Source: Verrucomicrobiales bacterium (GTDB taxonomy: Bacteria > Verrucomicrobiota > Verrucomicrobiia > Verrucomicrobiales > DEV007). Taken from it: 64,000 bases of DNA. Shown here piece after piece: positions 20,152-31,000 of this stretch (positions are counted from its first letter, which is position 1; every line of letters starts with the position of its first letter). The position numbers and the translations under genes were made by a program. The stretch lies in the NCBI GenBank assembly GCA_016795385.1, contig JAEUHI010000018.1:1-64000 (forward strand), given 5' to 3'. Under the pieces are notes generated by a model. The model did not search any database, had not been told where the DNA came from, and was given only the letters and a program-made list of their open reading frames with translations.

Positions 20152-21066
20152 TTACACTTCCGCCACCTTCAGCGCCTCGACGGCGGAGAGGATCGCGCTT
20201 TCCTGATCGGCGGTGACGCCGCTGAGCAAGGGCAAGGCCGGACCCGTATCCGCGATGCCGGAAAGGCGGACGGCCTCGTGGAGAACGCGGACGGGATTGA
20301 TGCCGTTGCGAAGATCCTCGAGGGGCTTGAAGATCGCCTGGATCCGGCGCGCGAGATCCAGATCGCCGGCTTGCACGGCCTTCAGCAGGCGATCGCTCAG
20401 ATCGGGGCGCACGCAGACACAACCGGCGGTGAATCCGTTCACCTTGAAGTCGACGAGGTGCTCGATGACGGGTTGTTCGCCGATGCCACTGACGATGATG
20501 GCAGGATCGACGACATCGACGAGACGGGTGAGGAAGGGATCATCCGCGGGATCCTCGCGGACGATGGCGTATTTGATCCAGGAGACGAGACCAGCATCGA
20601 CGAGTTCCTTCGTGCCTTCGACGCTGAGATAGTCGCCGTATTTGATGTAAACAACGATGGGTTTGCCGATCTTCTCGGCGAATTTCGTCAGTCCGCGCAC
20701 GACGCCCTCGCTGGTGGTGAGTCCCTGATGCGGCAGCACCATCACGGTGGGATAATCCGTACCCTTGATGATTGCGGCCTGGTCCATCATCACCCCGTAG
20801 GCCGGGCCCGCGGAGGGAATGACTAGGGTATCGGGCGCGGCGATCGAGGCGAGCTCTCCGAGGATGTGCTCGTACTCGCTCGGGGCGGTGTGGTAGAAAT
20901 TGGCGTTGCCCCCGTAGAGGAGGATGTTCACTCCGCCGGCCTCGATGTGGCGGATGATCTTTTCATTTTCGCCACGGTGGAATTTCAGGTCGCGGTCGCG
21001 GGCCATGGGCGGCACGGCGATGACGGATCGGGCGAGGTCTGCGGGAGTGACGGGAGCGGTTTGCAT
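20152..21066 (-). CDS. DapA/NanA-family aldolase or dehydratase
   Basis: 304 residues of the dihydrodipicolinate synthase/N-acetylneuraminate lyase TIM-barrel family. The Schiff-base lysine is K165 (VSWIKYAI), and a tyrosine (Y140 in VVYIKYG) is placed like the catalytic Tyr. The usual glycine-rich substrate loop reads LLYGGNANFYH rather than the GTTGE of DapA, so lysine synthesis is unlikely. Flanked by two semialdehyde dehydrogenase genes, it is probably the sugar-acid or hydroxyproline-pathway dehydratase that forms 2-ketoglutarate semialdehyde. The start codon is preceded by a heptamer-plus-hairpin element (21075-21122) and not by an SD. Confidence 0.85.
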   Translation of the reverse strand: MQTAPVTPADLARSVIAVPPMARDRDLKFHRGENEKIIRHIEAGGVNILLYGGNANFYHTAPSEYEHILGELASIAAPDTLVIPSAGPAYGVMMDQAAIIKGTDYPTVMVLPHQGLTTSEGVVRGLTKFAEKIGKPIVVYIKYGDYLSVEGTKELVDAGLVSWIKYAIVREDPADDPFLTRLVDVVDPAIIVSGIGEQPVIEHLVDFKVNGFTAGCVCVRPDLSDRLLKAVQAGDLDLARRIQAIFKPLEDLRNGINPVRVLHEAVRLSGIADTGPALPLLSGVTADQESAILSAVEALKVAEV

Positions 21067-21074
21067 GGCGGATT

Positions 21075-21122
21075 CGGGCGCGAAGCGCCCGGTAGAAGGT
21101 TAAAAGTAAAAAGGTAAAAGGT
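21075..21122 (-). repeat. heptamer array plus GC hairpin upstream of the DapA-family start
   Basis: Read on the gene's strand: degenerate ACCTTTT-type units (21096-21122), then a 7-bp hairpin CGGGCGC-TTC-GCGCCCG (21075-21091), then 8 nt, then the ATG at 21066. The order and orientation match the elements before the genes at 51101 and 54386. Confidence 0.75.
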
Positions 21123-21131
21123 CGGGCAGAG

Positions 21132-22694
21132 TCACTGCCATTTCCCGTCGATGAAGCGCTGGGCGGGGCCGGTGTAATCGTCGCGGAGGATCGCGGGGAG
21201 ACGCGATTCCCTGACATTGTCATAACTCTGCAGCATCGCGAAGCGGAGGATCGCGGCGGGGATGCCGACAGCGGTGAAGCCGGGATGACCGGTCGCGGGA
21301 TAAGGGCCGCCGTGGTTCATCGCGGGGGAAACGGCGACACCGGTGGGCATCTTGTCGTTGAGGAGACGCCCGACCTTCTGCCTCAGGATGGGCTCGAGAC
21401 GGTCGTGCACCGCATCGTCGGAGCCGTCGGTGGCGGAATAGATCGACCCGGTGAGATTTCCCTCGAGCTTTTCCAGCACCTCGGCGGCTTCATCCACGGA
21501 ATCGACGACCACGATGAGAGAGGAGTTTCCGAAGGCTTCGGTCTGCATCGTTTCGGCATCGCGGAGGAAAGCCGCGCCGGAGACCCGCAGGAGGGTGTTG
21601 GCGACACAGCAGCCCGCGCCGTTCCCCTCACCCGTGCCGCAGAGCACCTCGGCACCCGCCCCGGTGAGAATGCGGTGGCTCTCGTGGAGCGACTTGCGGA
21701 CCGATTCGGAGAGCAGGGTGCCGGCGGGCGCTTCGTTGAATCGCTTCGTGATGTCGGCGATGAAGGCTTCCGTGTCATCTCCGGCGAAGAGGACGATCAT
21801 GCCGGGATTGGTGCAGAATTGACCCGTGCCCATGAGACAGCTGCCCGTGAATTCGGCGGCGAGTGCCTCGCCTTTTTCCGCCAGGGATCCGGGAAGGAAC
21901 ACCACGGGATTCACGCTCGAGAGTTCGAGGTAGATCGGTTTGCCCGCTCCGTCGGCGGCCCGCTTGAGGGCGAGCCCGGCCCCGCGGCTGCCGGTATAGC
22001 CGGTCGCGCCGACGCGATCATCGGCGACGAGTTGTTCGCCGATCGAGTGACTCGTGCGATAGATCATCTGGATCGTGCCCACTGGCATGCCGGTCTCGAG
22101 CACGGCCTCGAGGGCGGCCTCGGCGAAAAGTTTCGTGGTGCCGGGATGAGATGAATTGGCCTTCGCGATCACGGGATTGCCCGCGGCGATGGCGGCGGCG
22201 AAGTCACCACCCGAAGCACTGCCGAAGGCGAAGGGAAAGTTGTTAGGGCCGAAGACGCAGACCGGACCGATCGCGCCGAAGCAGGCACGGATGTTGTTCG
22301 CCTTGTCGACGACGGCCTGGCGCCACACTCCGCTGCGAGCGGCGGCGGCGGCCTGGCGGAGCTGGCCGGTGGTGCGCGGCAGCTCGGCGTCGGCGAGGCG
22401 GGGCGACTTTGGCAGCGCGGTCTCCAGATGAGCCATGGCCACGAGTTCCTCCGCGCGGGCCTCGATCTTTGCGGCGTAGGCTTCGAGGAAGGCGGCGATC
22501 TTTTCCCCCGGCATCACCCGCATTTCCGCGAACGCCGCCTGGGCTGAGACGAGAGCCGCCTCGCAATCCGCCCAGGAGCTGATCGGATAATGGGCGGGCA
22601 GGAGCTTGCCGGTGGCGGGATTGGCGGACTGGAAAGATCCGGTTTTCTCGGAATCGCGCCAAGCACCGGCGATGAGGACGGGTTCAGTGGACAT
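21132..22694 (-). CDS. NADP-dependent aldehyde dehydrogenase (2-ketoglutarate semialdehyde dehydrogenase type)
   Basis: 520 residues from the ATG at 22694, chosen because MSTEPVLIAGAWRDSEKTG is the normal N-terminus; the frame is open 16 codons further. The motifs are those of the paralogue at 18475-20067: FGPNNFPFAFG, NPVIAKANSSHPGT, ELSSVNPVVFLPGS and the nucleophile C294 in GTGQFCTNPG. It is the first of the three-gene set. Two distinct copies in one operon suggest that they act on two intermediates or stereoisomers, or are differently tuned; the sequence cannot tell. Confidence 0.88.
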   Translation of the reverse strand: MSTEPVLIAGAWRDSEKTGSFQSANPATGKLLPAHYPISSWADCEAALVSAQAAFAEMRVMPGEKIAAFLEAYAAKIEARAEELVAMAHLETALPKSPRLADAELPRTTGQLRQAAAAARSGVWRQAVVDKANNIRACFGAIGPVCVFGPNNFPFAFGSASGGDFAAAIAAGNPVIAKANSSHPGTTKLFAEAALEAVLETGMPVGTIQMIYRTSHSIGEQLVADDRVGATGYTGSRGAGLALKRAADGAGKPIYLELSSVNPVVFLPGSLAEKGEALAAEFTGSCLMGTGQFCTNPGMIVLFAGDDTEAFIADITKRFNEAPAGTLLSESVRKSLHESHRILTGAGAEVLCGTGEGNGAGCCVANTLLRVSGAAFLRDAETMQTEAFGNSSLIVVVDSVDEAAEVLEKLEGNLTGSIYSATDGSDDAVHDRLEPILRQKVGRLLNDKMPTGVAVSPAMNHGGPYPATGHPGFTAVGIPAAILRFAMLQSYDNVRESRLPAILRDDYTGPAQRFIDGKWQ

Positions 22695-22821
22695 GTCGGG
22701 GAAAATTTCCCGATAGCTTCGCGAGGGAGGGCCTCGCGTCAAGGCGCGGTATTGAAACGGAACGGGATCTTCCCATCCGCAAGAACACGAACCCGTGCAG
22801 AGCGCCTTTCCCGAACGTCCG

Positions 22822-23799
22822 TCAAAGATTGTCAGCGAAAGCGTCGAGCGATTCGGCGCGGAGGGAGGCTTGGTGCAACGCGCGAAGGCGGCTCTCGCTG
22901 TCGATCTTTCGGACAGCCTCCGTCATTCCATCTGGAACGCAGGCGAATCGAATGGCAAGGGAATCCAAAACCGCCTCACGCAACCCCTCGAGTCTGCCTT
23001 CCAGCTTGCCTTCCAGCTCGCCTTCTTTTCTTCCTTCCTGCCGGATTTGTTGGGCCAGAGTCATGGCGGAGTCCTTCAATTCGGTTTGTGAAATCTCATT
23101 CAGTCTACGGTGGAAGCCTTCACTGTCAACGTCGGCATCGAGGAGGTAACGAAGCAGCATTTCAAACACCGGACCCGGGATCTGCTGGAGCAGTGACTCT
23201 TCCCAAACGGGATCCGAAAGGAGCTGACCACTCCGCTCCGCCTTCATCACCCGCAACACCAGGATCCCGGCCGGCGTTCCGCGCAGCGCGTCATAGGGAA
23301 TTCCGGCGAGTTGCACCAATTGAAACCGGAAGTCCGGGACGAACGGCGCGAGATCGGTTTCAAGCCCGATGGGAAGATCGAGCAGGGAGGAAAAACGATC
23401 CGAGATCCTCCATTCCGTTTCGTTCTGCGCAAGCACCACGGGAACAATCACGGGCAGAGGCTTCTCCGGCCTGTCCTTGTGATGCGACTCCCAGATTCGC
23501 ACCATGTAGCGAAGCAGCCGCAGGGCGATCAGAGGGTCTTCGTTTACCTGATGCTCGAAGAGCAGGTAGACAAGGCCGTCGCCTCCTCCGATGGAAGCCG
23601 AAAACAGCAGGTCACTTTCATGCTGCCGGAAGTGCGAATCCACGAAGCTCCCCGGTTGAAGCACGAGCCTCTCCCAGATGATCGCCTCCGCTACGGACGC
23701 CGGAAGATGATGGCGCAGAAAACCGGCCGCGTTCTCGGGATCGCCAAAACTCTGTTTGAAGAGCTTGTCGTGCGGTTGATGGATGGTCTCGTCCGGCAT
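22822..23799 (-). CDS. Rpn family recombination-promoting nuclease/putative transposase
   Basis: 325 residues from the ATG at 23799, giving the typical Rpn start PHDKLFKQSFGDPENAAGFL. The PD-(D/E)XK-type core follows: ESDLLFSASIGGGDGLVYLLFEHQ, with D and E-x-Q in the family positions, then LRLLRYMVRIWE. The C-terminus has the short EGxLEGxLEG repeats usual in this family (GRKEGELEGKLEGRLEG). Rpn proteins are nucleases that raise RecA-independent recombination and some act in phage defence; they are not classical transposases, and I see no inverted repeats around the gene. It splits otherwise metabolic genes, so it may be a recent insertion. Confidence 0.88.
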   Translation of the reverse strand: MPDETIHQPHDKLFKQSFGDPENAAGFLRHHLPASVAEAIIWERLVLQPGSFVDSHFRQHESDLLFSASIGGGDGLVYLLFEHQVNEDPLIALRLLRYMVRIWESHHKDRPEKPLPVIVPVVLAQNETEWRISDRFSSLLDLPIGLETDLAPFVPDFRFQLVQLAGIPYDALRGTPAGILVLRVMKAERSGQLLSDPVWEESLLQQIPGPVFEMLLRYLLDADVDSEGFHRRLNEISQTELKDSAMTLAQQIRQEGRKEGELEGKLEGRLEGLREAVLDSLAIRFACVPDGMTEAVRKIDSESRLRALHQASLRAESLDAFADNL

Positions 23800-23836
23800 G
23801 ATCTTCTTCGGTGGACGTTCATTGCCACCATGGGCC

Positions 23837-24940
23837 TCAAACCAGATCGAGCGGAAAATGCGACAGTTGCCGGAAGCCGTCGGCGGTGATGAGGTAATTG
23901 TTCTCCAGACGGATCCCGGCACGCAGGTCGCCACCGTAGAGCCCGGGCTCGAAGGCGATGACGTCGCCTTCTTCGAACACATCGTCCCAGGCCGGATTGA
24001 TCCGCGGCACCTCGTGGGCATCGAGCCCGATCCCGTGACCGGCGTGGTGGAAGAAGGCGTAACCGTTCCAGCCATCGAGCTCGGCCTTCACTGCCTCGAA
24101 CAGGGCGCGGCAGGATTGGCCGGGCTTCATCATCGATTCGCCGGATTTCATCACCTCGACGATCCGCGCGTGGGCCGCGGCCTGTTCATCGGTCGGCGAA
24201 CCATCGACGGCGAAAGTGCGGCAGAGGTCGCAGCGATAACCCCGCACGCCGACGCCGATATCGAGCGGGATCAGCTCGCCGGCCTCGACGGCGCGCCGGG
24301 GACGGGGGAAGCCACCGGGAGATCCGGCTTGGAAATCCTGCCCCCACCCTGACAAAAACTCACCCGCGGCATAGGTGGCGGTCTCGAGCATCGCCGTCAT
24401 GATCTCGACCTCGTCGATCCCGGGCTCGAGCAATTGCTTGGCTTCGGCGTAGGCCTTGTCGGCGCAGGCGATCGTGTAGCAGAGGGCGTCGACCTCGTCG
24501 GCATCCTTGCGCCGACGGAGGTATTGGTAGTCGAACGAAATATCGCGGCAGACCGGCCCCTCAAGCAGAGCGGCGGGCACCTGTTGTTCGGTGCCGATCC
24601 GCCCGAGGCCTTTGAGAAACGGATTCAGGACCGAGGCCACTTCGGCGCTGAGATTCGGACGCAGGGTGCAAAAATCGTTGGTCGTGTAGATCGCCATCTC
24701 AGAGGCGGCGGGAGCCTTGGCTGCTTCATCATGGGTCACCAGGACGCTGCCGCCATCGCCTTTCACCAGCAAGGCCACGGGCGTGAGCGGTTGGCCATGC
24801 CAGTAGCCCGTCAGGCCGTGAATGTAGTGGCGGTCGAAAAAGACGGCACCGTCGAGGTCCTTCGCATCGAGGTAGGAGCGAAGACGGTCTTGTCTGGCAT
24901 TGCAGAGGGTCGGGTCGAGGGAGGGAGGCATTCCGGGCAT
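23837..24940 (-). CDS. M24 family metallopeptidase (Xaa-Pro aminopeptidase/dipeptidase type)
   Basis: 367 residues from the ATG at 24940 (24931 or 24997 are possible). A creatinase N-domain (residues ~20-150) is followed by the pita-bread M24 domain with all five metal ligands recognisable: Asp in PLDIGVG, Asp in GYRCDLCRTF, His in HHAGHGIGLD, Glu in FEPGLYGG and Glu in IRLENNYL. Such enzymes cleave N-terminal residues next to proline in the cytosol. It ends 37 bp upstream of the Rpn gene's start on the same strand. The substrate is inferred from the family only. Confidence 0.88.
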   Translation of the reverse strand: MPGMPPSLDPTLCNARQDRLRSYLDAKDLDGAVFFDRHYIHGLTGYWHGQPLTPVALLVKGDGGSVLVTHDEAAKAPAASEMAIYTTNDFCTLRPNLSAEVASVLNPFLKGLGRIGTEQQVPAALLEGPVCRDISFDYQYLRRRKDADEVDALCYTIACADKAYAEAKQLLEPGIDEVEIMTAMLETATYAAGEFLSGWGQDFQAGSPGGFPRPRRAVEAGELIPLDIGVGVRGYRCDLCRTFAVDGSPTDEQAAAHARIVEVMKSGESMMKPGQSCRALFEAVKAELDGWNGYAFFHHAGHGIGLDAHEVPRINPAWDDVFEEGDVIAFEPGLYGGDLRAGIRLENNYLITADGFRQLSHFPLDLV

Positions 24941-25015
24941 GACGGCCGGAGGATAACCCGCGCCCCGATCGACGGGCAAGGCCGGAATTCGCGCCATTGC
25001 CCCTCCCCCTGCGCC

Positions 25016-28000
25016 TCAATACGTTCTCACGGAGATGATGGCCTGATCGCCGATCGAGGGATCGAAGTCTGAAATCGCCTTCACCGAGATGCCCTGGGTC
25101 TTTTTCAAGGTGACGGTGCGCTTGCCTTTCTTTTTGCTGAGCTTCTTGCGATTCGGCCCGACCGAGACACGGACCGCCACCGCTTCGTCGCCCTCCACCA
25201 GCACGGGGGTCCTCAAGGTACCGGTCAGCATTTGTCCAGTGACATTGCCAGCGTCGCCGAGATACGCCACGGCGAAGAGCGCGTTGCCCCCGGTGCCGGA
25301 GAGGATCAATTCATCGGGCAAAGTTCCCCCGTTGCGGAAGGTCGCGACGCCGGAAACGGGGACCGCTTTTTTCGAGGATAGCGCGAGGACTTGGCCAACG
25401 GGCGAGCCATAAACGCCTACGCCGCGCTGCGCCACGATCGAGGCCCCGACGGCCGCATCGGGCAGGGTGAGCGCCTCGGTGGAGGCGTCGAACGCGACGG
25501 TGTAATCCTGCGCGGGTCCTCCATCAGCCTGCCGGTAGACATGGAACTCGTAATCGCCCGCGTAAAGCAGCTGGACGAGATCAAAATCGCCGTCGCCGGT
25601 GAATGAGGCGAGCAATTGACCGGATCCATCGAAGAGCTCGGTGCGCAACGAGGCACCCCCGAGACTGGAGAAATCGGCGTGCCGCGGACTCGTGAGGCTG
25701 AAATGGAAGACGTGGCGATCGCCGCTTTCGATGACCCGTTCGCGATTCGCCGAGCCGGAGGAGAGATCGATGGTTTCGTCGGTGGTGAAGAGGATCCCGG
25801 CTCCATAGCCGGTGCCGGCATCATTGGTGGCATAGGCACGAGCCCGGTAGGTGGTGCCGGGAGTCAGGGCGGCGAAAACGCTCTGAAAGGCCCCCGTCCC
25901 GGCCGTGGCGGCGGCAAAAACGAGATCTTCCTCAATGACGGGCTGACTGTCGGTGGAAAGGACGACGCCACGCTCGGCGACCGGAGCCCCGCCGTCGGCC
26001 GTCACATTGCCCGCGCCGGTGGCGTCGTCATCGCCGATCGAGGTGATGGCGCCGGTGACGACGGTGGGGGCGACGGCTTCGGTAAAGGTCACCGCATCGA
26101 GCCAGGCACCGTTGGGGCCGGGCAGCGGATCGGGTGCCGCACCTCCGGTGAGCGCGCGCTGATAGGTCCAGCGGATCACGTGAGCGCCGGGCGGCACATA
26201 GAGCGAGCGCGGGGCCCAGTCGGTCGCTCCGCTGATGCGGGCGACTTCATTTCCATCGAGGTGGGCGATGAGGGCACCGACTCCTGACGGGAGTTGGATT
26301 TTCCACTGGAAGACGACATTGCCGGGACCTGTGACGGAGGTCTCCACCCAACCGCTTTCGGTCCCGCCGAGGGCTCCGATCGAGGCCGCGTCGATTCCAT
26401 CGGTCTGATCTCCGGTCTGGGCGTGCCACGGCAGGGTGCCGCCGGATTCCCAAGGCAGGATTTCATTGTCCAGTGCCGCCGTCAGGGCATCGGCGACGGA
26501 TCGGGCCATGCGGAAACCGATTTCATCCGATCGATCGGCGGGCGGGACCTCGAGAAAAGCCGTGTGAAGGAGTGAGGCCGGGGGCGCATTCCAGTGCCCC
26601 CCGGGAACGATTCGCAGGCCCGGGGCCGAGGAAAGCCCGGCACCGGTCCACTCGGCGAGGTTGCCGGCGAGGTCGTGGAGACCCAATTCGTTGTCGCGGA
26701 GTCCGCCGACCGGCCGGGTCCCGCGCCCCCCTGAGAGATCACAATGCGCACCGCCGCTGTTGGCCGCGTGCCATGCCACTTCATTCGCAACGACTCCGCC
26801 GGGATAGGGATGGCCAACCGCCAGGCGCCCGCCGCGCGCGGCATACTCGCGCTCCTCGGGCGAGGGCAAACGGTAACCGCTCGTGCCCACCCGGCACTCG
26901 ATCTCCGAGACGGGCGGCTGGCCGCTGCGGTAGATCGCCCCCAGATGGCGATAGGCAGGTTCGTAGGACGCTCCGAGGGTCGCGTTCTCCCATTCCGTGC
27001 GGGCGTTGCACCACTTCACGACATCGAACCAATTCACGCCACGCACGGGATGATCGTCGTCGCATCCCGCGCCGATCGCGGTGAGATCGTATCCATTCTG
27101 CACGGCCCAGTCGCGGACCTGTTTCCAAAGTCCCCAGGTCACCTCATAGCGGCCGAGAGAAAAGGTCTTTACCTCGATCGCTCCCAAAGCGGAGAGGGCA
27201 GGCAAATCCCCACCGGGGACGAGATCCAATCGCGCCGGATCATCGACGACGAGCGTGCCGCTCGCGCTTCCTTCGTAGATGGGATCGTCGAGGGTCGCGA
27301 CAACTTCGTAGCTGCCCGTGCCGGTCGGAGGATCGGGGTCGCCCTCGTAAGTGATGAAGCTGGCGAGCCCCGGCGGCACGGTGGTGACGACGACTTCGCG
27401 CGGAGATCCATCGAAGACCTGGTGGAGGGAAGAAAGCGTCAGCGAGGTCGCGGGAGCTTTGCTCACCAGGAAGGTGCGCTCCACGGAGGGAGCTGCAAGA
27501 TGATTGCCATCCCCCGCCTGCGAAGCGGCCACGGTCACCTCGCCGGCTCCGGAAAATACGAGGGTGTTTCCGCCTTGAAGAGAGGCGGGACCGGCCGTCA
27601 CCGCAAAGGTCACCGGATTGCCCGACCCGCCCCCGGTGGCGGCGAGCGGCACGCTGGCATTCGCAAGCGCGTTCGCCAGAGGCGGGAAGGAGATGGTCTG
27701 GCTGGTCTTTTCCACGACGAACGTGCCGTCGGCGGTGCCCTCGTAACGCGGATCACTGATCGAGGCGACCAGGGCATAGCTGCCCGCCGCGGTCGGCGCG
27801 GACGGCTGACCGTCGTAGGTGTAGCTCACGGTAAGTCCGGGCGGAGTCGTCGATGCCATCGGCACCTTGGGCAGCCCGTCGTACGTCTGGGTGAGTCCGC
27901 CGAGAGTGAGGCTGGCAGCCGCCTTGGTCACCGTGATGCTTTGCAAGACGGGAGTGGCGGCCTCATACAGCTCATCCCCTTCCTGCCTCGCGCGCACCGT

Positions 28001-31000
28001 GACCGTTCCCGAAGCGGAGAAGGTGAGCTGGTTCCCGGCGATCAAGCCGGGGCCATTCGCGATCTCAAAAGTCACGGGATTTCCCGAAGGTCCGCCTGTC
28101 CCCGCGAGCGTCACCGTCGCGGTCGCCGACTGCGGCGGGATCGGGGGAAAGTCGATCGTCTGGATCCCCTTGGTGATGGTCAGGAAACCACCCGCGTCGC
28201 CCTGATGATAGGGCTCGTCGATGACGGCGAGGACGAAGTAGGTACCCGGGACGGTCGGGGCTTGGGACGAGCCCCCGTAGGTGATCACGACATTCAGATT
28301 CGCGGGCGAAGTCGAAAATGCCACCGGCCTCGGTGCGCCCGTGTAGGCCTGGGTCAGGTTCAGCAGATTCAGAGTCGCGGGGAACTTCGTGACATTGAAG
28401 GACCGTGTCACCGGCACCGCCTCGAGGTGGTTGGCATCGCCCGCCTGCGAGGCCCGCACGCTGACGGTTCCCTCCGAGGAGAAGGTCAGGACATTGCCCC
28501 CGGTGATCGTCGCCGAGCCCTCGACGACCTCGAAAACGATGGGATTGTTCGAGCCACCTCCCGTCGCCGTCAGGTTCACCGTATCCGTTGCGAATTGATC
28601 CGGGATGGGAGCGAATCCGATCGGTTGGGGGGCTTTGGCGATCACGAAGGTGCCGCTGGCGGAGCCGATCAGTGAAGGATCATTGACCGTTGCGACGACC
28701 TCGTAAGATCCGGCTACCGTAGGCGGCGTCGAAGAGCCGTTGTAGGTGAATTCAACCAAGTTCGCCGCGGGATCCGAGCCCGCCTCGGCCGCAAGGGGCG
28801 CCCCCGTGTAAGTTTTTGTCAGGGTGGTGAAGGTCACGGTCGCCGGTGCCTTTTCGATCACAAACGTGTCACCCACGGTGCCTTCGTAACGGGCGTCATT
28901 GATCGTCGCCACGACGGCATAGCTGCCCGCCGTCGTGGGAGTCGTCGCCGATCCGTTGAAGGTGTATCCAACCGCCAGACCACCCGGGGCCGTCGTGGAT
29001 GTCGGTGACAAGGGATTACCGGTATAAACCCGGACCAGCCCCGACAATTCGATGGTCGCGGGCGTCTTTGCGATCGTCATGGATCGCTCCACCGGCGTCG
29101 CATCATGGTGGTTCGCCCCACCCGCCTGCGTGGCCCGGATCCTCACCAAACCCGCGCCAATGAAGGAAACCTGGTTGCCGCCGGTGATTTCCGCAGGCCC
29201 CTCGATGATGGTATAGACGATCGGATTCCCTGATGTTCCTCCCGTAGCCGCAAGGCTGATGGTCTGCGTGGCTGTCACGCCGGTGGGAAGGGTGAAGTCG
29301 ATGATCTGGGAAGCCTTTTCAATCACGTGCGTCCCGCTCGTCGAGCCCTGGTAGTTGATCTCGTTCAGCGATGCGAAAACGGTGTAGGTCCCCGCACTGA
29401 TCGGCGCGGAGGCGATGCCATTGTATGTCACCGCCGTCGAGAGTCCCGCGGGCGCCGTCGTGATCGTCGCCGGCCGTGGGCCGCCCGTGTAAACCTGGGT
29501 AAGGTTGGACAAGGTGACGCTGCCCACCGCCTTGGCAACGACGAGCGTATTGGTAGCCGATCCCTGGTAGTTCGTATGGTTGATCGTTCCAACGACCGTG
29601 TAACTGCCGGCGTTGGTGGGAGCGTTGGTACTGCCATTGTAAGTGATGGTCAGAGGCAGAGAGGAAGGACTCGTCGTCCCTGCGACCACGCGTGGTGTTC
29701 CGTTGTAGGTTTGCGCGAGCGAAGTCAGGGTCACGCTCGCACTGGCTTTGGCCACGACCAGCGTCCCGCTCACGGTGCCCTGATACATCGCATGGTTGAT
29801 CGTCGCCACGACCGCATAGGAGCCGGCATTGACGGGAGGGGTCGCCAGGCCTCCGTAGGTGATGGCGGTCGGCAGCCCAGACGGACTCGTCGTCGCCGTG
29901 ACGATGCGCGACGCGCCCGTGTAGGTTTGCGACAGGGTCGCACCTGTCAGCGTCACCGTCGCATTGGCTTTCGTCACCTGGAAGGTCCGCGTCACATTCG
30001 GGGCAGGTGCGTAGGTCGAGTTGCCTGCCTGCGAGGCCGTGATCGAGACAGAACCGGCACCGGTGAAACTCAGTTGATTGCCGCCCGTGATCGTGGCCGG
30101 CCCTGCCGTCACGCTGAACACGACCGGATTGCCCGAGGCCCCGCCGGTAGCCGAGAGGGTCAGTAGATTCGTCGTGATCTGGTCAGGGATGGCGTTGAAG
30201 GTGATCGTTTGGGGCGTCGTGCCTCCCGTGCCACCGGACAAACTGAAGATCCCACTATCCGCAGACAGGGTTCCATTCCTGGTAACACGGATCATATAGT
30301 CGTTGCCATTGGCCAATCCCGCCGGCACGGACCATGAATACTTTCGCTGTTCACCGGAAATGCCGGTGACGATCGTCGATTGCAAGATTCCGCCTTTGTA
30401 CAGAGTGATGGAAACCGTGTCCTCGTAATCTCCTCCGGTCCAGTAAATCTGCCTCGTATCCCCGGGTGTCCATGTGACTCCTGATGCCGGATCCACCACC
30501 TGAAAATTCGTGCGGGTCCTCTGGTTCGCGCGGCTGGCCGCCTGTGCCATGATATACGGACCATTCCGCGCCCCGAGAGATGGATTTGACCCATTGAATC
30601 CAGCCCCGTGGGTGCCCTCAAGTCCCCCGGAAACATATCGGGAATCCGACAGCAAATCACCCGAAGCATTGTAGCCGTTTACCTGCCCTGTGCGGGCACC
30701 CTGGTAAGTCACATCCGGATTGGCGAAGTACGGAATACGGGAACCGTTCCCCCAGCTCCAATCGTAAGCCATGATGGTCCGTACCCGAGTCTGACCGGAC
30801 GGAGCGAGGCGCCACCCGTAATTGTGCACCACGGTCGAAGCATCTCCCGATGAGTCTCCCCACGAGTGCCCCGCCCCGATGTTGTGACCAACCTCATGGG
30901 CAAACGTAATCCTCGTCGACGTCATGTAGGTCCTCGCGGTGACCGACGAGGTGCCGGGTTTGTAGGCGATTCCGGCAGAACCATCTGCGTCCCGGATGAC

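Noticed and set aside
22822..23799. Insertion sequence around the Rpn gene
   Set aside because: No terminal inverted repeats or target duplications were found; the Rpn protein is a nuclease, not a DDE transposase.
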